Shown: positions 36,967-48,685, numbered from the stretch's first letter. The stretch is DNA of 64,000 nt from Symbiodinium natans (GCA_905221605.1 CAJNDS010002091.1:1157001-1221000), one strand, 5' to 3'. Notes: generated by a model from the sequence alone, not told the origin. Made by a program: numbers and translations.

Positions 36967-38605
36967 CTACTCTACTACTAGGGCGCTGATCCCGTTGCAG
37001 GCATCCCCAAGGGCCAAAGGATCATCCAGTCGATTGTATCTGATCAAAGCCATGAGCGACTTCAGGGAGTTCCCGAAGCCTTCCTGCCTCGCACGCTGGA
37101 ACATCTTGGCACGTGGGCAGTGGTCGAAACTGAAGTCATCTGAGCCAGTCTTTGCCTGCAGGTGTTCGTAGCCGCCAACTTTCCATATGTTCTCGAAGAA
37201 AGGTATGTTGTAGCTGGGCCATGAGTGCTGCTTCCGCAGGACATGGGTCACGTCGCCCGTTTGCGCATGTCCAGGCATCGTCTCCGAAATCCACAGCACC
37301 CCATCCTGCAAGGGCTTGCCAGGCTCGAAGCGCTTGTAGTCGACCACCATCCACTGGTTGTTGCAGGTGCCGCTGTTATCACGCACTTGATAGGAAGTCC
37401 ACTCAGCACCATTCTTGGAAAGTCGATTGGCGACCATGGCCCTGGCCCACGTCATCAGGGTCTCAGGCTTTATGTTGGACCACAGGGACCTGTTGTAGTT
37501 GTCGATTGTCGTCTCCATGACTACAAGCTGAGAATCCAGCACGTAGAAGTCATCAGCGCTGTACAATCCACCTGGGTCAGCTGTGAAAGCCATGCGCTGC
37601 ACTTCTGTGCCCGGCAGTGGCATGTCGAAGTACTTGATGATTCGAAGCATTCCCCGATATTCATCCCATGTTGCATGGGTGACCCACAAGTCTTCGAAGT
37701 TTGGCGCCACCTGAACCACGGCACTGCAATGCCCATGATGCCTCCTGCTAACTTCGAAGAACTCCGGAAAGGGATCGAACATCCTGTGCCTGCGCTTATG
37801 CCGACGGTGCAAGAAATGCTCGTTGATGAAATGTCCCTCGGCAACCACTGCAGTCACAACATCGTCCATATCGGTGTCCACCATGACTAGCATGAGCATG
37901 TCCTCGACAGTCAGTGGTAGCTCTCCTTGCTGATGGTCTCGGGCCGCCTCGTATCCATCAGCAAGTCCATGGAGCTGCGCCAGCAAGTATCCGACAGTTG
38001 TCCAATAGTTGTCCGAAGGATTCCCTTTGACCATGCTCACCATCCATGCCATGTTCGCAGAGACGAAGTCACGCACTTTCTGAGGGACAGTGCCTGTTGC
38101 GTAGCCTTTGAAGTCCACACCCCACATGTTCTGCAAATGCTGTGTGATCCGGGTGTGGGTCAAGGCACCTTCAAGGAAGCCGGCAGCATAACTCTGGGTG
38201 TTGCCACTTGCCAGTGGTGATGTATGCACATCAAGGACTGCCCATCCAGTCGAATTGATTGCATCTTGAAAGCTGCCCCATGCGACGGCATCCCCTGGAA
38301 GTGCAGGGCTCAAGAAGGCGCGAACGCTCTTTAAAAAGTACTACAACCTGTACTCAATTTATTTCATCCTCACTCCTCTTCATCCGTTATAATATTATGA
38401 CCTACACCACAGCTACAAGCCAACGCCCACTCTGCACCAGCTCGCCTGTGTGACCCTTGTGAAGCGCCATTCCACCATCATTGCGCAGGGCCACGCTGAA
38501 TGTCTCCGGCACCGCTGCCGGAAAAGGTTTTGGAATGCCACTCTCCTGACCCACAGTGCACACACCAAGGCACATCCAAATCGCTCTGCATATGACCCAT
38601 CGCAT
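36967..38605 (-). CDS. Phospholipase B-like hydrolase (lamina-ancestor/PLBD family), secreted or lysosomal
   Basis: Ntn-type amidase/lipase-fold hydrolase of the PLBD family. Exons 38605-38446 and 38294-36967 give 495 residues; family members have about 500-590. Residues 1-19 (MRWVICRAIWMCLGVCTVG) are a signal peptide, so the protein enters the secretory or lysosomal route. The second exon follows the family closely: VAWGSFQDAINSTGWAVLDV, WTTVGYLLAQLHGLADGY, the candidate nucleophile Cys243 in HHGHCSAVVQV, ATWDEYRGMLRIIKYFD, DNSGTCNNQWMVVDYK, SWPSYNIPFFENI, and the C-terminal DPLALGDACNGISA. In this family the Cys becomes the new N-terminus after self-cleavage. The 151-nt intron has donor CACAG|GC and acceptor CCAG|GG; the join (KGHTGDAVAWGS) is in phase and aligns with the family. 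Substrate is not predictable. Confidence 0.9.
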
Positions 38606-40216
38606 GGCTCTGTCTAGGTGGGAAGGAGCAAGTTTCTAGACAGATTTCCTGAACTCCCATGGTTGGCTGCGGGCAGTGATAGGTGCAAGCTCAAACCATT
38701 CGGCCGGCCACATCGCCCACGGCAGACACAGTCGTATCACCGTCGTATCAGGCTGTTGCACCCAAGGCCTTCTTCCAGTGGCTCGGTGCGCAGCAATCCG
38801 TCGTCCTCCTCATTGAGAGGGGCTGATCCAAAAGAGTGGAAGGCTTATCCTCTTGGAGGGGAGGGATGCCTGGATTTGCCTGTTTTTGGTATGGTAAACT
38901 TTGCAAAAAGCCGCCAACTACAATGTTGCAATCCTAGGCCTCAAAGCATCTTGGGTCCAGCAGCATTTCTGTTGCTTCTGCGGGGCCCCACATCCCTCCT
39001 CTGGGTTCTGGGTGCGGACCCTCTAGGGGACGCCGCGCGAAACACTACTGTATGACAAAACTCCGGAGCTTGCAGGCGTCAGGGAGGTTCTTGTGGGTTC
39101 AGCCATCATTCCCTCATGCATCTTAAGTTGGCTCGCAGGGCCCTACTCTGATCAGCATACTGTTGGCACCCTGGCATTTTGAAGTGAGCCCATTGCACCA
39201 TGTCTGTCCGTGTCCGACAAATAAGTCGCTAAAGTTGGGGCAAACGGCGGTGTGGTCACAAACAACTTGTGCAGTGAGCGTGCAGCAGCTCCCGGTCGGA
39301 GAGCCTTTGTTCGGTAAGGAAGGAATTTCTCAACCACCCTGAGCCCTGAACGGCCTCCCCCTCCCCCCGCCGTGGTTACGTTGGTTACGTTTAACAAGTC
39401 CCCGATGGTTCCTGTTGGTTTGCTTGTCCCCTCAAACACCACTTCACGCCCTAAGCCGGGGACAGAATGGTGTCAATGCAGACAATTCCGATCACTCGGG
39501 AGCTCATTCTCAAGTCTACTGTGGAATAGAGACAATTCCAGCCCTTTGCAAGGCAAAGAGCATGTTGAGTGTCAGGCTTCTGGTGCCTCTCTCTCCGGTT
39601 TCTGCTACAAGTTTCCTGCCCCCCCCCCCCCCCCAAATTTCCGTAAACTCGCTTATTTTTGCGCGTAGTGTCCTTGCTGCCTTACATTTTCGAGCCCGCA
39701 GCTCCGACATGATGTTTGCAGTGTTTGAAGTTCCTTCCTTGCTTCTCAGCAACACGATCTGGTTCGTATTTTCGAGAACATGGAGGCAGCCGTGTGAAAA
39801 ATGAAGCCATAAGCAAAACGACCAGCAAAACTCGGCAAACGGAAGACCTGACCAAAATGGGGCGTCCAATCCAAAAGCAGTTGCCATCACATGATCTGAT
39901 GCGCACCTCGTCTGCGCAGCGCTCGCACAAACACTTGAACCCAAAGCCTCGCACTGGCCCAAAGGTCAAACTGCTAACATGAAGGGATCTTATTGAGTCA
40001 GACATGGGCAGACCGATTCTTGATGTAACGCTTCCTTCAGGGGTTTGGCTATGCAGTGTTTCAAGCTCCACCTCCAAATAAGTATGCACCATGGTCCACC
40101 AACAAGTGCCATGTCGATCGGGTGCATCATTGCAGCTGCACGATGCAGCTGCACGATGCAGCACCTTTGACTCCAACTGTACCGTACTGGGTCCTGGTTG
40201 CGCAGCAGGTTTGGAG
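38606..40216. other. Unassigned stretch with coding-like blocks
   Basis: A minus block at about 40090-39900 reads HTYLEVELETLHSQTPEGS and, in the same frame, GFGFKCLCERCADEV, a Cys cluster reminiscent of SET/SMYD proteins but too short to call. Poly-C runs lie at 39618-39634 and near 39362. Confidence 0.3.
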
Positions 40217-43200
40217 TTATTTCTCAAGCCAGGAGTCCCAAGGCATCGGACTCGTCTTGCCCACTGACTGGCTATTCAGGCTTCTCACGGACGTGACATT
40301 GCCTTCACCGCTTCCAGTGCCAACGGTCCCGAACCTCTCCTTCCTTCTGCTGGTTGCATCGAAAAAATGCTGGCACAAACGCTCTTTGCGTGGCATCTGC
40401 GCCGATGATGTCTCTGGCAAAGAGTGCAGCCAACCGGGCTTCCAATGACAAGACAAGGAACGCTGTTCAAGCCTGTCGCGGCGAACATTGGATGGCTCCC
40501 AAAGCTCGTCTTCATCTCAGCTGATAGCGTTAGTGAGAACAATGATAACAAGCAGGGCAACAACAGTCTTCATGGTCCCCGGGCCGCTGACCGAGATAGC
40601 TCAAGGTGAGCTCCTCTCCTCGCAATGGTTGGTCATTTTGGCGGTATCAGAACCCCTTGAACATGTCTTCTTGAAGAGTGCGGCACGAACAAATTTATGA
40701 GAACTCAACCCGCCTGGCTGAATGTCACGAATGGCAATGAGAGCCTGCATTCGCGAGGGCTGCCTAACAGTTAACCAACAGCCTGCGCAGCTCGACAGGG
40801 CCTTCTTCAGTGGGTCCAAAGGCTCCATGCCTGCCGGTAGTCTCTTTGGATCGTGCTCCTTGGGATTGTCTGCAAGTTTCTGCTGCCCGTGCTGCACACG
40901 CCTTCGCCTCTCAAACATTGTCTAGCCGAGTCCATCCAGAATCAGCTGGATCCTTCTGGTTGACTTGCAAAGTCAAGCGGCAAATGTTGGATCTGCTGTT
41001 GTTGTGTTCGGCCTTCAGGGGCTCCATGGGCTTGCGAAAACACGGCCGGCAACCCCCATGAACTGATTGGATAAATGCGAACACAATGTTTCCACCCCAT
41101 ATCCTGATGCGATGCAGGCCCAAGCCCAGGCGGTATCTGAAGAACGAAGCTGCGTTCTTGCCGTGACAAATGGTCAGGCCTGCATGAGTGATTGACCTTC
41201 GCAAGGGCCAAGTACAGTCCCTCTACGCCGACGTGGCTGTGCCAGAAAGAATTCGTCCCGAACGTCCTTCATCCACGTTCTCTTCAGTTTCAGGAAATGC
41301 CAAAAGCCAAAGCAGCGGCGTCCTCATCAGCGCCCAGTACGTGTCCATCATTCCTGGCAAACATCAAGGTCTGAGCCTAAACCCTAAACCCTAAACCCTA
41401 AACCCTAAACCCTAAACCTTTTCAGCCTTGGCATGGTGCCTTGGCATGGTGCCCTGCCCCAAAGCAGACGAGATTCTTTGGATGCCGGCGTCTTGGGAGT
41501 TTTTCAAGAGATCCTCTTTCTTCAGGGGCTTGCTTACACTCGGTCCTCGGTCTGCGTTTGCCCGAAAGGAAAGTCCAGCTGAGCGATTCTCTTCACAAGC
41601 TTGCACTGGCCTTTACACACGGAATGTTCGTCCCAAGAGGCCAAGATGCAAGAAGTCTGGCCCCTGCAGACGTCGCTTGGGCATCTTTCTCAATCTGATG
41701 CAAAGTCCTGCCCCCTACCTGGCGCAGCTGGTTCACCTGCTCTTGCACGCCGGATGGCAGCTTCTTGTACTGCTGCAACCTTAAGTCTTGCTGATGCAGG
41801 TCTCAACAAATCTCAAATCACACACAGAGTGCCGGCCAGCGTCAGTTTCACCATGTCCAGCTTGTCTCCAGTTATGACTGGCTCGTCCTCGATGATAATC
41901 TGGCCCTTTTGAAATGCTACCTTGCCGAGGATGCTAAATACATGCAGTGCCGGCCAGGTTACAGATTTTGCGGCAAAGGGCGTCTCCCATATTTTGAATC
42001 TCAGAAGCACTGGCATACAGGGCTCGCTCTTGTTGGGCTTTTTGCCACATGCGAATGTGCACCGGATCGGTGAGTGGGTCGCCAGAGACCTTGATTGGGG
42101 CAGCGCGCGCTCTTGCCCAGATTGCTCTGCAGGCAACTCACCTCATCACGTATTTGTGCCGACGCCAGCAGCACGGGGGCTGCTGAGCCGTCCACCTGCT
42201 GATGCAACATCGACACTGACACCAAAGCAGCAGCACATGCAACTCATTTGAGATATTACTAACTATGAGTGCCTTCACGTCCCAAAGGCTACGTGCATCC
42301 GGCAGTACTTGCCAGCAGTGTGCATGCCTCAAGCCATCGCCCGTCACAGACGTTCATGCTCTTGCTGACATGATGCTGCCCAGCATATGTCGGCTAAACG
42401 GGGCAGCCGAGGCACACCTGGAAAGGCCCCAGGGTGCCAGGTTGCCCATCCAACTCGGGCTTCCGATGCAGGACCCCGACGGACATCTCGACCTCGCGTC
42501 CCAGAAACATGATCTGACTCAAGGTCCCAGACCCCATCATCCTGCACTTGTGCCTTCCTCTTCCTCAAGCTGCCCGTGCTGCTGTCCTCGTGCTTTGATG
42601 TGCAGTGAAGTGCGTCACGTGTCACTCTGAATAGTTGACAGGCGCATAGAAGGTAGTATGGCTGACGTTGCTGGACCTGCCTTTTTGAAGCGTTAAATTC
42701 AAGCTGCGAGACCGTGCATGAAACTCCATGGGTCCTCGCGCAAACGTAGGCAAGACGGACGGACGGCCAAGGTCCTTCCCTCTGGAGCCTTTCTTTGGAA
42801 CTGCAGCGGGAAACTCCTTTGGCAAACTTCCTGGGCATGAGGCATGAGATACAGGATGCATGCTGGACGAACGAAACGGGCAGAGCTTGTCGGGTACTAG
42901 TATGTGAATTGTCGCGACGATTTCCTAATTCTTCGAAGTATGGCCGCCAACTGCTCCAGTTAGAGCCATACAATGCGTACAGGAGGCACTTGGAGTGTCG
43001 GTTCTTCGAGGGATATGCTTTTGCCGCAGCTCGCGCAGCACTTGGCCGTCGGCGTCGAACACGCACACGCTCTTGCCGTTGCAGTCGACGACCTCGCACT
43101 GCCCAAAGCATGCATTCAGAAATAACAATAATAATGACAGTAGTAACAATAATAACATTAACAACAATAATAATAAGTGGCAAGAGCAACTTTGAGCCAT

Positions 43201-43330
43201 CGGCCGAGATTTTTGCTGTCGACTCCAGCAGCTTTAACTTTGTCAGCTTTTTCTCCAGCTCCTCGTGGAAGGTCGGTCCTTGCAGGAAAAAGTTCTGACA
43301 TGGAATCACAGCAGACTGATTGTGCCTGCG
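40217..43330 (-). CDS. Unidentified multi-exon gene or genes
   Basis: A chain of minus exons with good coding character. 43300-43190 is a coiled coil (EELEKKLTKLKLLESTAKIS). 43100-43000 reads CEVVDCNGKSVCVFDADGQV. 42541-42418 is bounded by CAG|G and CAG|GT (GTLSQIMFLGREVEMSVGVL). About 42100-41970 reads SGDPLTDPVHIRMWQKAQQE. About 41932-41825 reads VAFQKGQIIIEDEPVITGDK. 41770-41710 reads LQQYKKLPSGVQEQVNQLRQ. Near 41550-41418 the frame ends at a TTTAGGG repeat. About 40918-40770 reads FERRRRVQHGQQKLADNPKE. A terminal block 40430-40217 ends PMPWDSWLEK-stop, and a possible membrane helix (MKTVVALLVIIVLTNAIS) is near 40575-40520. I do not recognise the family; a gene boundary could fall near 41.35 kb. 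Confidence 0.45.
41354..41417 (-). other. Possible 64-nt intron made mostly of TTTAGGG
   Basis: Donor GAAAAG|GTTTAGGG and acceptor TTTGCCAG|G. The array fills about two thirds of it. Without splicing the frame ends at the repeat's TAG (KAEKV-stop). Confidence 0.45.
41375..41418 (-). repeat. Interstitial TTTAGGG repeat
   Basis: Six perfect units, TTTAGGG on minus, directly against an exon end. Confidence 0.95.
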
Positions 43331-43764
43331 GGTTGGCTCCTGGTTCATTTCGCATCCTGAAGGACTCGCTGTCGCCATCGAGTGGCTCCCACCAATCATC
43401 GCTCCATTCCTGTGGCTGCTAGCTGCTCTAGCTGCTCTTCATCTTGCTTAAAGACCCAATGGCTAGTGCATCTGCCGAGGCTGATTTCGGATTGTTGATA
43501 ACTTCTAGCACTGTTGTGCCGGAGAGCCTCCCGGTTGGGGTGGTTCTCGCCCCGTGCTAATGTTGTATCCTGATTAGTGTGCTCCCCCGGAATTGTGGAA
43601 AAATCCAAAAACTATTCAGGGGGATCTATTTGAGGAGGACCCCCGGAATTGTGAAAAAAAATCGGGCGATGCACAATTTCGGCGAGGCTGTCGAATGGTG
43701 TTGTCGTCCATAAATCGCTTCTGAACCGAGCCTGAGAGACCAAAGATCAAAAGTTTAAAGACTG

Positions 43765-44197
43765 AAACCTTGAGGCCTGAGGTTGTCGGGCCCTGAAATC
43801 TTCAGTCTCCAGGCCGGGCCCAGGGCTAAGATTTCCTTATTAAATTCTTTTGTACCGAGGCCGGGCAATCAAATTTCAAAGGGGGTAGTCCAGCAGCTGC
43901 CCGGATGCCGTATAATATAAAAGTTTGCTCCCCCGGAATTATATTTTTTTTTTGCGGGCTAGTTGGGTTTGGATCCAGAGGCCTAAGGGCTGAGGTTTCC
44001 TAAACCTTGAGGCCTGAGGTTGTCGGGCCCTGAAATCTTCAGCCTCCAGGCCAGACCCAAAACTAAGATTTCCTTATAAAATTATTTTGTACCGAGGCCG
44101 GGCAATCAAATTTCAAAGGGGGTAGTCCAGCAGCTGCCCGGATGCCGTATAATATAAAAAGTTTGCTCCCCCGGAATTATATTTTTTTTTGCGGGCT
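43765..44197. repeat. Tandem duplication, unit about 237 bp
   Basis: 43765-43960 and 44002-44197 are about 95% alike and begin AAACCTTGAGGCCTGAGGTT. Each ends with CTCCCCCGGAATT, a T run and GCGGGCT. CTCCCCCGGAATT-like words also occur near 43580 and 43640. No coding capacity. Confidence 0.9.
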
Positions 44198-44213
44198 GGC
44201 TTGGTTGGGATAG

Positions 44214-44408
44214 ATGGATCCCCTTTAAATTCATATAAACTCATCCCTCTTAAAATCGTATGGATCCCTCTTAATTTCATATAGTCTCACCCCGTTTAGA
44301 ATCATATGGATCCCTTTTACACTCATACGAGCTCATCCCTTTTAAAATCATATGGATCATATGGATCCCTTTTAAATTCATATAAACTCATCCCTTTTAA
44401 AATCATAT
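44214..44408. repeat. Minisatellite, unit about 45 bp
   Basis: Four to five units built from GGATCCCTTTTAAATTCAT and ATAAACTCATCCCTTTTAAA, with point changes. Confidence 0.85.
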
Positions 44409-44417
44409 AAAACCAGA

Positions 44418-44501
44418 CCCCCCCCCCCCCCCAAATTGCCCCCCCCCCCCCCCCCCCTCTAAAGAGCGGGATCCTTTCGTTGAGGGGGGGGGGGGGGGGG
44501 C
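44418..44501. repeat. Cluster of poly-C and poly-G runs
   Basis: C runs of 14 and about 18, then a G run of about 16. The complementary runs could fold back. Confidence 0.95.
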
Positions 44502-46450
44502 CACACTAATCAGCAGACAACATTACCTCTTCTACAAGACAAGCAGAGTGCACAGCAGATGTACCAGGTGCGCTGCAACGATGTCCCCATTCCGGTAACC
44601 GCGTCGCGATAGGCACCGCGCCCAAGGTTGCCAACCACCGAAACAGTCGACCAGCGCTTTAGGAACCGCACACCCCCAACCACTGCCAACCCCGCAACAG
44701 AGCGAGACAACCCCACAACAGAACGAGAACACAGTGCCAGAGCAGCCGCCCGCAGCACAGCAGCATAGCGCCTGTACTGGCGACCAGGGCACAAACCCAA
44801 GCGAGACAAAGGGCTGGAACCTTTCTTCCATTGGCTCTCGAGGGAGCTCAAGGGGCGTTTGGTACGCGAGTTTGTGGGTGTGAGACTGCTGCATGCGATG
44901 TAACCCCCCCAAATTCCGAGGTTGCACGGCGGGAGGGTTGACATCACGTGCAGCAAAAACTACAACCAGTAGTTTATTCAGGCTTCCTCGTGAGAGGCAC
45001 GGTTTGGTCAGGGGGGCAAAACCATGCAACTGAGGGTCGCTTGTGGTTGTTCACACCTGGTTCTCCGATTCTCTATCTGGTTGGAGTACTAGAAACCCTG
45101 CCCACGAATCGGTGCCTTGACCCGTTGGGTGTTTGCTTGAACTTGACCATGTACTTTGATTTCCTGAAGTTACGAAGACCGACTTTCCCAACAATTCAAG
45201 CCCCCAACTCAAACGAACCGCATCCGGGAACCCAACAGGGTGCGGGATCGGCCCGGTTTTTTGACAATCCCGGATTGGTCTTTCTCGGTCTCAGACCTTC
45301 TCTCTCGCTCTCGCGCGTACTCGGTACAGCTCTTTGTTGATAGCTTGATGCAGGAAATCTTGGAGCAGGCTTCGTTGACAGCGACATTCCGAAACAGGCG
45401 AAGGACTCACAGCGCCCCTTCTTGGATTGTGCTGGGGCTGAAACAGTTTCTGTTACTAGGGACATAGACATAGCCTAAACACACTGAAAACCTGTAGGCT
45501 TCGAGGCCGCTCTTCTCATGCAATGCTTGGACAACCCTTGGACGTTCAAGACGATCCCGCAGCACCCAAGCAAAGCAAGCCTCATGCTGAGCACCAGTGC
45601 GGACAGGCTTCAATCTGGAACAAATCGCTGGGCGGCAGTTCCCCCTCAAGCTCAACCTCCCATCGGCCACGATCATGATGATACTGCACCTTGGGCTTCG
45701 AGTTGAACTGGACCCCCGTATATACTCATACCAAGCCTGCAAGACTTTTGCACATTGCTGCAGGAGCCGTCTTTAGCAACCCCCTGAGTCGATGGCCAGC
45801 TGCACAGTCCGTCCATTTAGTTTTGGCTTACTTTCCAGGCCACGGAGAACGAGGGTTGCCATGACAAAGGCAACGACTCAACAGCGGCCCCGGCCCGGCA
45901 TCTATTGGCGTTCAGGGCTCTTGGGTGTTGGGGCATACTGCCACTCAGTTATGTCTGCAATTGTCATGACAGAAGCTTACAGCGGACTTCTTAACAACTT
46001 TTTGACAACCTCACAATGTTGTTAAGCAAAGTCACGTGCGATACGCCGTGGACTATTATAGAATACTATTCATTCGTTCGGTCGCCCCCGCCCACCCCGC
46101 CACCCCGGGCGAGGTGCGGATCGTGTGTGGCGTTACCATGTACTTATTCAATCGCTTTTGCTCGGGTGCATCTGGCGCTATCTGCAACTTAGCCGTTTGG
46201 GGTGGCCATGTTCAACTCCAATGGCAACTTTGCTTTAGAAGCCGCAACGCTCACGACATCTGACATCTGAATCTGAACACTTCGGAGCACAGAATCTGGT
46301 GCACGTCTCTCACGGCACCGTCCCTTACCAAGAGAATCCCAAATGCCATGCAATGCCTGGCACTGCACAGGAACTCTGTTTTGTCACGCGCCGCGGCATT
46401 TTTTCGCTGGAGTCGAACTATGTCTTGCATGGCGAAGCATCTGGCATGAA
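44502..46450. other. No gene assigned
   Basis: Open minus frames exist at 45029-44510 without a recognisable domain. I looked here for a polymerase domain to extend the BRCT gene and saw none. Confidence 0.4.
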
Positions 46451-47323
46451 TTACTCAGCGTCAGTGTCCAATTCTGTTTCTTGAGTGCCGTCCTCGCTAT
46501 CAGGCGCCGTGGGAGGCATGTTTTGAGACTTTGCGCTAGGGCTCGGAGGGCTGTCGGAGACCAACAGAAGATCGGAACGTTCAGGGGACGCGGCAACCTC
46601 TGTCACCTCCGAGACTCGACAAGGATGACTTAGGCTTGGAAGCTTGTTCAGGAGAGTACTTGTGTCTTGTTGCCTTCTCTTTCTTCGACTGGCATCTCCA
46701 AGATTGTGGCTGCTCAAGGTATTGTTTCCAAACTGCTGCGAGATCTTCTTCATGAGCGAGAACTGACATTCTTGAAGTCTCCTTCCAGCAGCCACGGATT
46801 CCGTAATCCACGATGGCTGGACAATGTATTGTACCACGGCATGGGCTGAGCTTGCATCGCGCAGGGCATGCCGCTCTTTGGCGCCACTGAGCTGGGTACA
46901 GACGACGTGTGTCACGCGGCGCTTTGCCAACCTTGGATTAACCGTCGCCCCATGTAAGCGAGCCACCTTGCTGAGGGCATATGCCGACAGGCCACCTGTC
47001 AAGACAGGGCAGTGTCGAAACAGTGGGATTGGTGAGGGCCCGCCGTTTCTTCGCTTCGTTTGGACACACTGCATGCCTCCAATGTCGACACGGCCGTCGA
47101 AGTAGATGCAGCAGTTTTTGAAGATGTCGGATGAGGATTCAGGTCGTTGAGCTCCCGAGGCCATTCGTGAAGACAGAGCGCCGAACAGGGCATCGTCGAT
47201 GGATTGAGATTCTAATTTGCGCTGGCGTTCGTCCCAATAGCCTGTAGTGCTGCTAGGAATCTTATTCCAAGAGCAGCCCCAAACATGTAGCAAGGCGGCT
47301 GTGCATCCAAGCCACCAGACCAT
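46451..47323 (-). CDS. BRCT-domain protein of REV1 type
   Basis: 290-residue frame from ATG 47323. A BRCT domain spans about residues 67-191: IFKNCCIYFDGRVD, SKVARLHGATV, AKRRVTHVVCTQLSGAKE, and YIVQPSWITESVAAGRRLQE. The preceding GYWDERQRKLESQ resembles the short motif just ahead of the BRCT in REV1, the translesion scaffold/deoxycytidyl transferase, and T.L..AK plus PSWI.ESI are typical of REV1 BRCTs. BRCT domains bind phosphopeptides or DNA ends. The rest is basic (DASRRKRRQQD) then acidic and ends TELDTDAE-stop; no polymerase domain follows in frame. Residues 84-110 do not fit the domain and can be read as an 81-nt GC-AG intron (47076-46996). It could be a short REV1 paralogue, or the first exon of REV1. 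Confidence 0.7.
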   Translation of the reverse strand: MVWWLGCTAALLHVWGCSWNKIPSSTTGYWDERQRKLESQSIDDALFGALSSRMASGAQRPESSSDIFKNCCIYFDGRVDIGGMQCVQTKRRNGGPSPIPLFRHCPVLTGGLSAYALSKVARLHGATVNPRLAKRRVTHVVCTQLSGAKERHALRDASSAHAVVQYIVQPSWITESVAAGRRLQECQFSLMKKISQQFGNNTLSSHNLGDASRRKRRQQDTSTLLNKLPSLSHPCRVSEVTEVAASPERSDLLLVSDSPPSPSAKSQNMPPTAPDSEDGTQETELDTDAE

Positions 47324-47678
47324 GTCACCTTCTCCCCATGATCAGACAACGTCACCCCATGCTGTTGGCTGCTGCAAGTGTGCTTCTTCGATCGCCTGTC
47401 TTTTTCTTCTTGCCTTGTCCCTGTCTCAGTGCCGATTGGGGTGCCTGGCCGAACATCGCATTCTTGCTAGCGGGAACATGGGAGCTTTGCAAGGGTTGGT
47501 TCACAACAGAGATCCAGCAGGCATCATGAACGGCTCAGTTTTCCTAACATTGCTTGGCCTCTGGGTCGTGCCCAAGATGCCAAGGACCTGAAATACACAT
47601 GAAGTCAACAATGCACGCACACCTCATGCAAGCTCGCATTTTGCATTCCTTCTCACATGGAGCCATGACGAACTGTCG

Positions 47679-47982
47679 TTAGCACAAGTGTACCGCAAGC
47701 TTTGAGCGACAGGCATGAATCTCGGCTCCGTGTTGGCGCTGAAAGGCTTCGCATCGGAGCAAATTAAAGAGGCTTTCCAAGTCGGAAACAGGACTAAATT
47801 GCGGTTTTTTGGAGCCTTGGTATCCTGCAGCCACTGCTGTCAATAGCCGTTGGGGGAAGAAAGTGGCCTTACCAACAGCTCTGAAAAAGTCGAGCAAAGG
47901 CTTATGATGGAAAGCATGGCGTGGTGCAAACTCTTTCATGTTGTATCGGCTGCGAAGATTTTCTTTTGACTCGCTGCGTCAT
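47679..47982 (-). CDS. Small unidentified frame, probably a terminal exon
   Basis: The frame is open from a TGA near 47985: ESKENLRSRYNMKEFAPRHA, then FRAVGKATFFPQRLLTAVAA, PVSDLESLFNLLRCEAF, ending at a stop at 47679. The ATG is at 47939, but coding character continues upstream, and GACGCAG|C could be its acceptor. Sixty nt upstream lies a TTTAGGG repeat. No family recognised. Confidence 0.4.
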
Positions 47983-48011
47983 ACGTTGTGACTGTTCAAC
48001 AAGAGTCCCGG

Positions 48012-48030
48012 CCCTAAACCCTAAACCCTT
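48012..48030 (-). repeat. Interstitial TTTAGGG repeat
   Basis: Two units just upstream of the exon at 47982, placed as in the other short repeat-headed introns. Confidence 0.85.
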
Positions 48031-48685
48031 AAAAACAGTGGGCTGCCCTCGCAGCCAAACGAAGTCCAGCGGTTGAAATCAGGTCAGGTGGCAGATGTAT
48101 CTTCCGCAAGCGATACCTCTTCCCCAATCTGTGCACCCCCGTTCAACCTGTTAAATAATACACACAAAGAAAGGGTTTTTGGGGCGCTCATTGCATTCAT
48201 GCGTTTGCTAATACTATTACTGTGCGGCACTATGGTGCACTTCATGACCGCACGAACTGAAGTATAATCACAATCATATCTGCGTAATCGCGGGAAAGAA
48301 GCCGCAATAGTAGTCCCTTTAGCAAGGGCTATTTGGCGGCTAATTTCTCCAATTCACGGATCTCTTGTGGGTGCCAGTCAATGATCTCCTCCAGATATTT
48401 TAAGAGTCCAGCTGTTCCAGTAGCCCAAACGAAGAATCTGATCTGAGCTTAGGCAGGTGGACACCCAGGTGGAGCCTCTCTCGTTTCCCCACTTCTGATG
48501 CGTAGCCGACTCAACTCTCATGCTGAAACTGGACCCACTGCGAATCAAAACATCTTCATACTGCAAGCAGACTGCAGTCACTTGCTAGGCAGGGTTCCTG
48601 TCGACATGTTACACCTATCGCCATCGCTACAGTAACGCCTGAGCAATGTCGAAGCATTTTCTGCTGCCACACTGCTGCAGGCCTC

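Noticed and set aside
37225-37890. 221-codon plus frame
   Set aside because: Antisense shadow of the phospholipase B-like gene.
39900-39960. SET/SMYD-type cysteine cluster (GFGFKCLCERC)
   Set aside because: Only one Cys pair motif is seen and no SET core around it.
42344-43399. 351-codon open minus frame
   Set aside because: It runs through a TTA-like simple repeat and across exon boundaries in other frames; real exons lie inside it in different frames, so it is not one CDS.
44502-46450. Y-family polymerase domain expected after the REV1-type BRCT
   Set aside because: No matching motif was found in either strand's frames.
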